This document shows, in pieces, positions 1-7,949 of a DNA stretch of 35,191 nt (positions are counted from its first letter, which is position 1; each line of letters begins with the position of its first letter). A model generated the notes under the pieces. That model ran no database searches and was not told the origin of the DNA. It was given only the letters and a program-made list of their open reading frames with translations. The translations under genes and the position numbers were made by a program. The stretch spans positions 1-35,191 of the forward strand of contig JAJYKL010000041.1 in NCBI GenBank assembly GCA_021788625.1. Reading direction: 5' to 3'. The DNA is from Chloroflexota bacterium. Lineage in GTDB: Bacteria; Chloroflexota; Anaerolineae; J036; Brachytrichaceae.

Positions 1-2
1 GT

Positions 3-572
3 GTGATTGCCGGCACCACGGCATGGGACAGCACACCGCAAGACTGGGAGTGGGTGCTGAATGTAAACGTTTGGGGCGTCATCCACGCTGTCGGTGTATT
101 CGTGCCGCTCATGCTGGCGCAGAATGACGCCAGTTACGAGGGACACATCGTCAATGTCGCCTCGGCCACGGCGTTGATCTCCAACAACCCGGTAGCTCCC
201 TATACACTGAGCAAGCACGCCGTGCTTGGGTTAGCGGAGAATCTACGTTACGCACTGGCGCAACGCACGGACAGGTTGCAGGTGTCGGTGGTGTGCCCAG
301 GCTGGGTGAGGACGCGCATCATAGACGCTGCACGCAATCGACCTGCCGAGCTGAGCAATCCTGCGACCGACGTCCGTCAAGCCTGGCGCATCGCGTCACC
401 TCCATTCCACCCGGCGCGTGAGATGGCGCAGTCACCTGAGCAGGTGGCTGAGACAGTGTTCAACGGCATCGCCGCCAACCGGTTCTATATCGTCACCCAT
501 CCGGAGATCCTGCCGTGGGTGCAACGGCGCTCCGACGAAATCACCGACAGCACACCGGACGCGTCGAACTAG
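3..572 (+). CDS. SDR family NAD(P)-dependent oxidoreductase (5' end outside window)
   Basis: This is the C-terminal three quarters of a classical short-chain dehydrogenase. The glycine-rich nucleotide-binding segment lies left of the window, so the true start is not visible and the GTG at position 3 is only the first whole codon. Numbering from that codon, the active-site features are Asn22 in the NVNVWG segment, Ser54 in NVASA, and Tyr67-x3-Lys71 in YTLSKHAV. These are the usual Asn-Ser-Tyr-Lys catalytic residues. The C-terminal part has the PGWVRT segment that follows the active site. The gene ends 40 bp before the convergent enolase-superfamily gene. The substrate cannot be read from sequence; next to a fucosidase and a sugar-acid-type dehydratase, a sugar or sugar-acid dehydrogenase is a reasonable guess. 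Confidence 0.9.
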   Translation: MIAGTTAWDSTPQDWEWVLNVNVWGVIHAVGVFVPLMLAQNDASYEGHIVNVASATALISNNPVAPYTLSKHAVLGLAENLRYALAQRTDRLQVSVVCPGWVRTRIIDAARNRPAELSNPATDVRQAWRIASPPFHPAREMAQSPEQVAETVFNGIAANRFYIVTHPEILPWVQRRSDEITDSTPDASN

Positions 573-611
573 CCTGCCAGGCGTGACCTGTACGGCGGTA
601 TGCCTGGCACC

Positions 612-1766
612 TTAAGGCAGCTTGTTCTCCTTGATGTAATCCCACTTGATCGTATAACCCATGCCGGGGGCCTGTGGCAGGTGGACATAGCCCTGTTCAT
701 CCATGGGGTCACAAATGGTTTCCAGATAGGGTGGGGGCGTTTCATAGTCGATGCCCGGCGCCAATAAGCCTCGCTCGTAATACTCGCACACATCTTCGCT
801 GGTCGAGCCCAGCACCTGCAGATTGCCGAAGCCCGACATGTGAATCTCGCACTTTACGCCGTAAGCCTCGGCGACGGCGCACAGCTTCTTGACTCCGGTG
901 ATGCCTCCGCGCAGCACGTCCATGCGGGTCATATCCGCTGCACCACGCCGGATCCAGTCCGCACGCGTGTAGAAGCCTCCGGCTGCTATCTCTGGCGACA
1001 GGATGGGGATATCCAGCTCATGCGCCAGTTTTTCATACGCTGCAACACGGTATTCCAGCATGGGGTGCTCGTACCAGTAGTAATTCAATCGCTCGAGTTC
1101 GCGGCCTACGCGGTAAGCCTCCTCGTAAGTGCGGTAGGTGCCCCACGGATCGTAGCTGAGCACCATATCGTTGCCTACCGCCGCCCGCACAGCCTGTATC
1201 ACCTCGATGTCCTGTTCGATATGGGAGGGTCGGCCAGGGTCTGGCAGTTTGGTCACGGGATCCCAGAAGTAGTAGGGGTGGATTTTGTAATGCCTGTAAC
1301 CCTGGCGTTTGCAGGCCAGAGCGTGATTGGCATAGTCATCCGGCGTGCCCATATTGGGATAGGTACTGGCGTAGGCTTTCACCCGATCGCGACAACCACC
1401 CAGCAACTTATAGAGCGGCACACCGAAGGTGCGCGCCTGCAAATCCCACAAGGCCATGTCCACGACACTGACCAGGTTCTCATCGCGGTTCGACACGGAA
1501 AACCAGTGCCAGAATCTTTCCCGGTCGAAGGGGTCCTGGCCAACCAGCAGCGCTTTGAAGGAACCCTCCAGTGCTGCCACCTGCGCTGTGGACAGACCGT
1601 CCATGTCTCCATGGCCACTACCGCCCAGGTAATAGCCCTCTGCACCTTCGTCGGTGATGATCCGGGTCAGGCTTTGGATGGCCTCGACCTCCGGGATAAG
1701 GTGCGTGTTGGTAAAAGACTGCCGGCGAACCCGAAAACGGGTAACCTGCAGATCGACGATTTTCAT
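612..1766 (-). CDS. Mandelate racemase/muconate lactonizing enzyme family protein (enolase superfamily)
   Basis: The 384-residue protein has the two-domain enolase-superfamily layout: an N-terminal capping domain (about 1-125) and a TIM-barrel. Visible active-site candidates are Lys161-x-His163 on the second strand, metal ligands Asp206 (SYDPWG), Glu233 (YEHP) and Glu259 (SPE), and an Asp283/His309 pair (TRMD, EIHMSG) matching the His-Asp dyad of the mandelate racemase subgroup. This chemistry abstracts a proton alpha to a carboxylate, typically in sugar-acid dehydratases or racemases. The second Lys of the usual KxK motif is His here, so the exact reaction is uncertain. The ATG has a good ribosome site (GCAGGAG) a few bases upstream. 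It is divergent from the MFS gene and convergent with the SDR gene. A sugar-acid (for example fuconate-like) dehydratase role is inference from the neighbouring fucosidase. Confidence 0.88.
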   Translation of the reverse strand: MKIVDLQVTRFRVRRQSFTNTHLIPEVEAIQSLTRIITDEGAEGYYLGGSGHGDMDGLSTAQVAALEGSFKALLVGQDPFDRERFWHWFSVSNRDENLVSVVDMALWDLQARTFGVPLYKLLGGCRDRVKAYASTYPNMGTPDDYANHALACKRQGYRHYKIHPYYFWDPVTKLPDPGRPSHIEQDIEVIQAVRAAVGNDMVLSYDPWGTYRTYEEAYRVGRELERLNYYWYEHPMLEYRVAAYEKLAHELDIPILSPEIAAGGFYTRADWIRRGAADMTRMDVLRGGITGVKKLCAVAEAYGVKCEIHMSGFGNLQVLGSTSEDVCEYYERGLLAPGIDYETPPPYLETICDPMDEQGYVHLPQAPGMGYTIKWDYIKENKLP

Positions 1767-1903
1767 CTCGTATCTCCTGCATTAGTCTTAACAACGGTAC
1801 AGTGCATCGTTAGCATATACCAGATTGTCCCTTATCCTGTTAAAGAAATCGATGAATGACCTAGAAGCCTGATCACTTGGATCTGATGAGTGAGCGCTGT
1901 AGC

Positions 1904-1931
1904 TTGACATTCGAATGAGAGCCGTTATAGT
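1904..1931 (+). promoter_or_regulatory. Sigma-70-type promoter for the MFS transporter gene
   Basis: TTGACA (1904-1909) is a perfect -35 box, followed after 16 bp by TATAGT (1926-1931), which matches five of six bases of the -10 consensus. Transcription would start near 1938, leaving a leader of roughly 85 nt before the MFS start codon at 2024. The leader contains two purine-rich AGGAGG-like stretches, and the second (GAGGAGG, about 2008) is placed to serve the ATG. Confidence 0.7.
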
Positions 1932-2023
1932 GCGCCATTATGCTCCCCGTACCAGGAGGAGGCAAGGCGTACCGGTCATCGCCGTATGGAGAAAGGATGC
2001 ATCTCTGAGGAGGCCGAAAGCAA

Positions 2024-3241
2024 ATGACGGAATCCACCCCACTCGTCTACCGATACCGATGGATTGTGTTGTTCGTCTACATGCTCGTTTCAGCTTTCAA
2101 CCAGTTGCTGTGGATCACCTATGCACCGATCACGAGCAGCGCAACAATGTTCTACAACGTCTCCGACTTGAGCATCGGAATGCTGTCACTAAGTTTTATG
2201 GCTGCATACCTGGTTGTGGCGATTCCGGCATCCTGGTTGATTGACACACACGGGTTTCGCTTCGCTGTATTGGTGGGTGCAGCTTTGACGGGCATTTTTG
2301 GATTGGCGCGTGGCCTGGTGGGACCCAATTACCCTCTGGCGCTGGCTGCCCAGATCGGCATTGCTGTGGGGCAGCCCTTCATTCTGAACGCGCTGACCAA
2401 AGTGGCTGTTCGGTGGTTCCCACTGCAAGAGCGCGCCACGGCTTCGGGATTAGGCTCGCTGGCGATCTACGCTGGCATCCTTGTCGGCCTGGTCGTGACC
2501 CCCTTCGTGGATCAGCAGGTTGGCCTGAGTACGACTCTATTGATCTATGGCGCAGGAGCTCTGCTCGCCGCGCTGGCTTTCGTGGTCTTTGCACAGGAAC
2601 GCCCGCCCACGCCGCCGGGCTTGCACGAGGTTGAGGAGCGCGCGTCGATGGGCGAAGGATTGAAGCTGGTCGTTCGTAAACAGGACTACCTCCTGCTGAT
2701 GCTGATCTTCTTCATCGGGTTGGGCATCTTCAACAGCGTAACCACATGGATCGAGGATATCCTCCGCCCACGTGGGTTTTCGAGCGAGTTGGCCGGGATT
2801 GCGGGGGGCTTGATGATTCTGGCGGGGGTTGTCGGAGCGGTAGTATTGCCAGCCCTTTCCGACCATATTCACCGCCGGGTGCCTTTCATTATCCTGGCTG
2901 TGGCTGGGGCCACCCTGGGATTGGCGGGTATCACATTTGCCACGGGTGAAGGCCTTCTCCTCCTGTCAGCTGGGATTCTGGGCTTCTTCCTGCTCAGTTC
3001 CGGGCCAATCGGTTTCCAATATGGCGCCGAAATCGCTCGTCCTACCTCGGAAGGAACATCTACTGGGCTGCTCTTGTTAATGGGGCAAGTCTCTGGTATC
3101 GCGTTCATCATGGGTATGGACAGCTTCCGGGATCCTATCACGGGCGCCATGACGCTTCCGCTCATTGCTTTGCTGGTCCTCATGGTTGTGGGCCTGCTGG
3201 CTGCGACACGATTACACGAATCGAAATTGATTGGTGGATAA
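2024..3241 (+). CDS. MFS transporter
   Basis: The 405-residue protein is almost entirely hydrophobic, with the spacing expected for 12 transmembrane helices. The segment ASWLIDTHGFR between helices 2 and 3 is a recognisable form of the MFS loop motif (G-x3-D-x2-G-x-R). The N-terminal half most resembles MFS members of the FLVCR/metabolite type rather than the FucP fucose permease, but the substrate cannot be assigned. The ATG follows GAGGAGG with good spacing. The alpha-L-fucosidase begins 27 bp after its stop, so the two are probably co-transcribed from the promoter at 1904-1931. That suggests it imports the oligosaccharide, sugar or sugar acid handled by this block. Confidence 0.88.
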   Translation: MTESTPLVYRYRWIVLFVYMLVSAFNQLLWITYAPITSSATMFYNVSDLSIGMLSLSFMAAYLVVAIPASWLIDTHGFRFAVLVGAALTGIFGLARGLVGPNYPLALAAQIGIAVGQPFILNALTKVAVRWFPLQERATASGLGSLAIYAGILVGLVVTPFVDQQVGLSTTLLIYGAGALLAALAFVVFAQERPPTPPGLHEVEERASMGEGLKLVVRKQDYLLLMLIFFIGLGIFNSVTTWIEDILRPRGFSSELAGIAGGLMILAGVVGAVVLPALSDHIHRRVPFIILAVAGATLGLAGITFATGEGLLLLSAGILGFFLLSSGPIGFQYGAEIARPTSEGTSTGLLLLMGQVSGIAFIMGMDSFRDPITGAMTLPLIALLVLMVVGLLAATRLHESKLIGG

Positions 3242-3268
3242 ACCTGCGATCTCATACTAATCTGAATC

Positions 3269-4720
3269 ATGGATGACCATTACCAACCCAGCTGGAACTC
3301 GCTTCGGCAGCACCGCACCCCGCAGTGGCTGATCGACGCCAAGTTCGGGATCTATACGCATTGGGGCGTCTACTGCGTTCCGGCGCGCGGGCCGAATGCC
3401 ACCTGGTACGCCTATAACATGTACCGCGAGGGCACCCCGCAACATGCCTATCACGTGCAGACCTACGGCGGGCCTGAGAAGTTTGGCTACAAGGACTTTA
3501 TCCCCCAGTTTACCGCCGAGAAGTTCGACCCCGAGGCCTGGGCGGAGCTGTTCAAGCTTTCCGGCGCGCAGTTCGCCGGCCCGGTCGGCGAGCACCACGA
3601 CGGCTTCAGCATGTGGGACACGCAGTACAACGAGTGGAACGCTGCCCGTAGAGGCCCCAAGCGAGACGTGGTGGGATTGCTGGAGCGTGCCATCCGCAAG
3701 GCAGGTCTGCGCTTCCTGGTCGCCTTGCACCATGCGGAGAACTGGTGGTTTTACCCGCACTGGCGACAAGAGTTCGACACGTCGGACCCACGCTATGCCG
3801 GGCTGTATGGCGAACCGCACGACCTCGCTGGCGTCGCGCCTGGTGCGGGCTTCTTTGACCAGCAGCGACCCAGCCGCACGTTCCTCGACACCTGGAAGGC
3901 CAAGGTCGTTGAGATAATCGACCACTACCACCCCGACGTGTTGTGGTTCGACTTCGGCTTGCGCGGCGTGCCCGAGCAGTATCGGCAGGACATGCTGGCT
4001 TATTTCTATAATCAGGCAGTTGCGCGAGGTCAGGAGGTGGCCGTCACGTTTAAAGACTACGACCTCGCTCCAGGCACTGGTGTGGTGGACCTGGAGCTGG
4101 GCCGCATGGACCAGCTCACCTATCACGAATGGATCACAGACACGACCGTGGACGATGGAGAGGGGTGGGGCTACTTGCAGGAAACTGGCTACAAGAGCGC
4201 CACCACGCTGGTGCACTACCTGGTTGATAACGTCAGCAAAAATGGCTATCTGCTGCTAAACGTCGGACCGAAGCCTGATGGCACCTTTCCTGCACCGGCC
4301 GCCGAACTGCTGCAGGAGATGGGCAGATGGCTCGCGATGAATGGTGAAGCCATCTACGGAACGACGCCCTGGACCACTTTTGGCGAAGGCCCGCACCAGG
4401 TTCGTAAGACGGGGGCATTTAACGAGAAAGAGGTTTCGTTCGATGCTCGCGATGTGCGTTTCACGGTGAAGGGGGATACCCTGTACGCGATATTACTGGG
4501 ATGGCCCGGTAATCAGGTCACGATTGAGGCGCTTAAAAACCTGTATCCAGCGGAGGTGCAGTCTGTACGTATGCTGGGCACGGACCAGGAGCTGAACTGG
4601 TCTCTGGGTACGGGTGCTGCAGGCGCTGCGAGCGGGATGACCATCACGTTGCCAGCTTATGCGCCGTGTTACCATGCGTACGTCATTCGAATCCAGCGCC
4701 GGCATGCCCTGACGATATAA
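3269..4720 (+). CDS. Alpha-L-fucosidase, glycoside hydrolase family 29
   Basis: The 483-residue protein carries the GH29 landmarks in order: KFGIYTHWG near the N-terminus (His31-Trp32), EHHDGF (108-113), and the strand HPDVLWFDFG, in which Asp228 is the expected catalytic nucleophile. The block VSKNGYLLLNVGPKPDG follows, marking the end of the barrel, and a C-terminal beta domain runs from about residue 370. The family hydrolyses alpha-L-fucosyl linkages with retention. There is no signal peptide, so the enzyme should be cytoplasmic and act on imported fucosides. No strong Shine-Dalgarno sequence precedes the ATG; translation may be coupled to the MFS gene 27 bp upstream. The acid/base residue varies in this family and I do not assign it. 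Confidence 0.92.
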   Translation: MDDHYQPSWNSLRQHRTPQWLIDAKFGIYTHWGVYCVPARGPNATWYAYNMYREGTPQHAYHVQTYGGPEKFGYKDFIPQFTAEKFDPEAWAELFKLSGAQFAGPVGEHHDGFSMWDTQYNEWNAARRGPKRDVVGLLERAIRKAGLRFLVALHHAENWWFYPHWRQEFDTSDPRYAGLYGEPHDLAGVAPGAGFFDQQRPSRTFLDTWKAKVVEIIDHYHPDVLWFDFGLRGVPEQYRQDMLAYFYNQAVARGQEVAVTFKDYDLAPGTGVVDLELGRMDQLTYHEWITDTTVDDGEGWGYLQETGYKSATTLVHYLVDNVSKNGYLLLNVGPKPDGTFPAPAAELLQEMGRWLAMNGEAIYGTTPWTTFGEGPHQVRKTGAFNEKEVSFDARDVRFTVKGDTLYAILLGWPGNQVTIEALKNLYPAEVQSVRMLGTDQELNWSLGTGAAGAASGMTITLPAYAPCYHAYVIRIQRRHALTI

Positions 4721-4790
4721 GGAGGACAGTCGATACGGCGCTGGGAGTTTACTCTCTATCAACTGGAAAAAACGTTACAGGGAGGTTGTG

Positions 4791-5744
4791 ATGATACCTG
4801 ATAGTGTGCAATTGCTGCCTGATGGCACAGCCATAATTAGCCGCACAATCCCTGTCCCCGACACGCTCAGCCCGCAAGCGCACGCACATCTCGCCACCGG
4901 TGCGACGTGGGCGCCAGAAGATGGCTCACCCGAGCAGAAAGACGAAATCGAGCGTGCGCTCTCGATGTACCCGGTGCAGATCGAACCTGCCACGCTGGCC
5001 GGTGTACTGGTCAAGATCGTGCAGCCTCCCCATGTCAGCGTGGAGAAACGGGACTGTGTGCTGATGAACCTGCACGGGGGTGGATTCGTGACGGATTCCG
5101 GCTCGATGCTGGAATCGATACCCATCGCCTCACTCACTGGCATTCCGGTCGTGACGGTGCTCTATCGTCTTGCGCCGCAATACACCTTCCCCGCCGCCGT
5201 TGACGACGCAGCCGCTGTCTATGGTGAACTTTTGAAGTCTCATTCATCGCACAAGATAGTGATCTATGGCACATCCGCTGGCGGAGCCCTGACAGCGCAG
5301 ACTGCCGTGCGCCTGAGTCAGACGGGCGTCCCGCTGCCTGCGGCACTCGGGTTCTTCACTGCCCCGGCCGACTTCAGTCACTACGGCGATACGACGTCAT
5401 TCTTTGGCGTGCCAGGTCTGGCGGAAGCGCGCATACCGGATCGCAGTAAAGGTCGCCGGGATTCGGCTATGTTGGGCAGCCACGACCCGCGCGATCCTGC
5501 TGTGTCGCCGATTTATTATGACCTGCACGGCTTCCCACCTACGCTATGCGTCGCTGGTACGCGCGACATGATGCTTAGCGACACGGCCAATTTCCACCGC
5601 GCCCTGTTACGAGCTGGCGTTGATGCCGACTTGATGGTGTTTGACGCGATGCCGCACGCACACTGGTACATGGTCGGCATCCCCGAGGCGAGGGAGGCGA
5701 GCGAAGCCATGGCGCGATATTTCCTGCATGCACTGGGTTTTTGA
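4791..5744 (+). CDS. Alpha/beta hydrolase, hormone-sensitive-lipase type esterase
   Basis: The 317-residue protein (from the ATG) has the oxyanion-hole motif HGGG (95-98), the nucleophile elbow GTSAGG with Ser162, an acidic residue in AGTRDMM, and a late His in MPHAHWYM. This is the full catalytic triad of family IV (HSL-like) carboxylesterases. A GTG directly before the ATG is an alternative start, but the AGGGAGG ribosome site at 4779-4785 is better spaced for the ATG at 4791. There is no signal peptide, so it is probably cytoplasmic. It lies 70 bp after the fucosidase in the same direction. A role in removing acyl groups from imported glycans or opening a sugar lactone is possible but unproven. 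Confidence 0.88.
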   Translation: MIPDSVQLLPDGTAIISRTIPVPDTLSPQAHAHLATGATWAPEDGSPEQKDEIERALSMYPVQIEPATLAGVLVKIVQPPHVSVEKRDCVLMNLHGGGFVTDSGSMLESIPIASLTGIPVVTVLYRLAPQYTFPAAVDDAAAVYGELLKSHSSHKIVIYGTSAGGALTAQTAVRLSQTGVPLPAALGFFTAPADFSHYGDTTSFFGVPGLAEARIPDRSKGRRDSAMLGSHDPRDPAVSPIYYDLHGFPPTLCVAGTRDMMLSDTANFHRALLRAGVDADLMVFDAMPHAHWYMVGIPEAREASEAMARYFLHALGF

Positions 5745-6306
5745 GCGTGCTGAGTGTTAAGGCACCTTTCGTAAGCAGGCGCATGGCAGGCGTATCAACT
5801 GTCCCACGCCGAATCTCAATGGTGCTCACCGGTTGCAGCAGCACCTGCATCAGTGTGGTTTGATGTAACGTTCTGTTGAGGTATACCGGCAGAGGAATGT
5901 GCTATCTATTGAGGCCTGTTCGATCTGTCCAACGCAACCGGTCTTGGTATCTGCAGCCAACGTCTATAAGACGATATAGCCATTGTCCGTAGCCATCATG
6001 CTGCATGTGCTGCCTATGGTTGGCACACCCCCCTGCTCCATGCGAGACGGCTGTGCCACGGCGTTCCGTTAGCCTTTTTAGCTCCACCCTAATTGCCCTC
6101 GATAAAGCAAATGATGTGAACCGAATTGTGGGCTGTAGAGAACAAGGTCCCACAGTGCATCTTCGGCATACCGCGTCAGGAGCGCAAACCAATCAGACAT
6201 AAATCGCATCAAGCAGCTATATTGCCGAGAAACCGCAGATCCATAAAGATGTCATGCACTCCATGAGCATTTCCATTCTCATTTATACCGTATACATCGT
6301 TCGCGT
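5745..6306. other. Intergenic region without a recognisable gene
   Basis: This 562-bp stretch has stop codons scattered in all frames and no recognisable protein motif, tRNA or strong hairpin. A minus-strand open frame of about 48 codons (roughly 5890-5745) has coding-like composition, but I could not match it to a family and it runs into the antisense of the hydrolase gene. The region may contain decayed sequence linked to the broken BNR gene that follows. Confidence 0.5.
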
Positions 6307-7598
6307 TTGGTCCTGCTCCCCATAGTGTTAGTGGCTGGTCTATTGTCAGGCACGCTGCCATCGGTTCTGGCGCGAACAACTGCTGGTTCAGGCTTTACTT
6401 CACCTGTTCGCCTGGGTTATACCAGCGGCGAACAGTGGGAATCTGTCACGGCCGCAGACGGGCACGGTCATATTTACATACTTTACCCGCAGTACCAGGG
6501 GGGCCTGGCTGTTTTACCTGCCCCAGTCCAACTATGATTCTCCAAACCAGCGCAGATCGGGGAGCAACATGGTCCACACCCAGGCAGATAGCCCCGCCGG
6601 GCAGTGGCCAGTGGGATGCTCAGATTGTCGTTGACCCAGTAGACCATAAAACCGTTTATGCCGCCTGGCTGCAAAACAACAAGAGTGACGCAATGGTGGC
6701 CAGATCGAATGACTTTGGCAACACCTGGTCGACTGTCGTAGCCAACAGCACCAACTCTGGAGTGGATAAAGACATTTTGACAGCACGAGGCCAGGATGTA
6801 TACGTGGGGCATAACCATGCCCAGAAAGTCTGGGTTTCTGCGTCTCATGATGGAGGCACTACGTTTACTTCAGTCACCATTAATCACTTCAATCCATATG
6901 GCTGGTCATTTGCTGGAGGAGCTACGGTTGACCCCTTGGGAAATGTGTACTTTTCCTGGGCGAGCTATAGCAAGGTCGGTCAGGCTAAGGGTTCGGTGAA
7001 TCTGTATGTCAGTAAGTCCTCGGATGGTGGCGGGACCTGGACCAACACTCAACTGGATACCTCCGCCTCTGCCCCTGACTGCTCGGTATATGGGTGTGGC
7101 TGGGCGTTTCTAGGTGCGCAAATGACCATGTCTTCTGATGCAGCGGGAACGCTGTATCTATTGTGGAATGCTGGCATGACCGATGGGGGCACAGAGCGGA
7201 TCTACTTTGCCAGATCCACGAATGCGGGTGCCACATGGACCTCAAAACAGGATGTGTCGACTGCTTCGGTCGGGGTCAGCTATGCCTTCCCTGTCATTGC
7301 AGCTGCAGGCACGGGTGATGTCCGCATAGCCTGGATGGACACCCGCATGGCTCCCCTGTGGAATACCTATTACCGCAGCTCTGACGATGGCGGGATGACC
7401 TGGTCGGCGGAATCACGCCTCTCTGCCTATGTGACCAGTTCCGGCCTGCCCGGCTACATCAGCCCAAATGGTTTTGATTTGCCATACGGCGATTACTTTG
7501 ACATGGCTATCGACGACCAGGCTACTACGCACGTTGTTTGGGGGGCGGGCCAAAGCTACACCGGGATGGGTTCCATCTGGTATGTTCGAGGCCAGTGA
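6307..7598 (+). pseudogene. Exported BNR/Asp-box repeat protein (sialidase-like), frameshifted
   Basis: Two overlapping frames encode one protein. The first (6307-6537) begins with a signal-peptide-like segment (LVLLPIVLVAGLLSG, then an A-type cleavage site) and a beta-propeller start. The second carries the rest to 7598. They join at a run of six G's near 6498-6503; a seventh G would restore a continuous reading frame. The second part contains at least six Asp-box motifs of the form S-x-D-x-G-x-T-W/F, for example SADRGATW, SNDFGNTW, SHDGGTTF and SSDGGGTW, typical of sialidase-type propellers. I see no F/Y-RIP motif, so sialidase activity is unsupported. The start is also unclear: a TTG at 6307 without a ribosome site, while an ATG at 6263 is in another frame. 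This could be a true pseudogene, a sequencing indel, or slippage. Confidence 0.75.
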
Positions 7599-7949
7599 CG
7601 GGTTTCCTGGATCACGAAAGTGTTTTATCTTACCCCATTGATATTCAACCCTTAGGTTAACCATGCTTTCATGCATGCACCCCTCCCTGGACTGGCTTAC
7701 GCCATTCGAGTATGAGCTACTCTGACGAGAGCCGTAATGCTCATCTGTGACTTGGTTGCTGGAATGCTGCCATCATTTCCCATCATGCGAATGCAAAAGA
7801 GCAAGCGTGTAAATGGTGAGCTGCTGATGAACCCAAGGCCGATCAGAAGATGACGCTATAGTTCAGGCATAAACGTGGAACACTATTCGCCTGCCGGCCG
7901 GTGCGATCGGGCACGGACCGGGGTCGAAATACACGGATGGAGGTAACGA
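7599..7949. other. Intergenic region without a recognisable gene
   Basis: These 351 bp lie between the BNR gene and the transhydrogenase gene. No open frame with recognisable motifs, tRNA or clear terminator was seen. The promoter of the downstream gene should be here, but no convincing -35/-10 pair stands out. Confidence 0.5.

Noticed and set aside
840..1859. Long plus-strand open frame (339 codons) opposite the enolase-superfamily gene
   Set aside because: It is antisense to a gene with clear family motifs, has no ribosome site, and its translation has no recognisable motif; it arises from codon bias of the minus-strand gene.
3257..4216. Minus-strand 319-codon open frame across the fucosidase gene
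   Set aside because: Antisense shadow of the GH29 gene, with low-complexity Val/Leu/Gly composition and no domain.
5745..5890. Minus-strand open frame of about 48 codons with coding-like composition (LPVYLNRTLHQ...)
   Set aside because: No family recognised, no start codon with a ribosome site after the upstream stop, and it runs on as antisense of the hydrolase; could be a remnant but unsupported.
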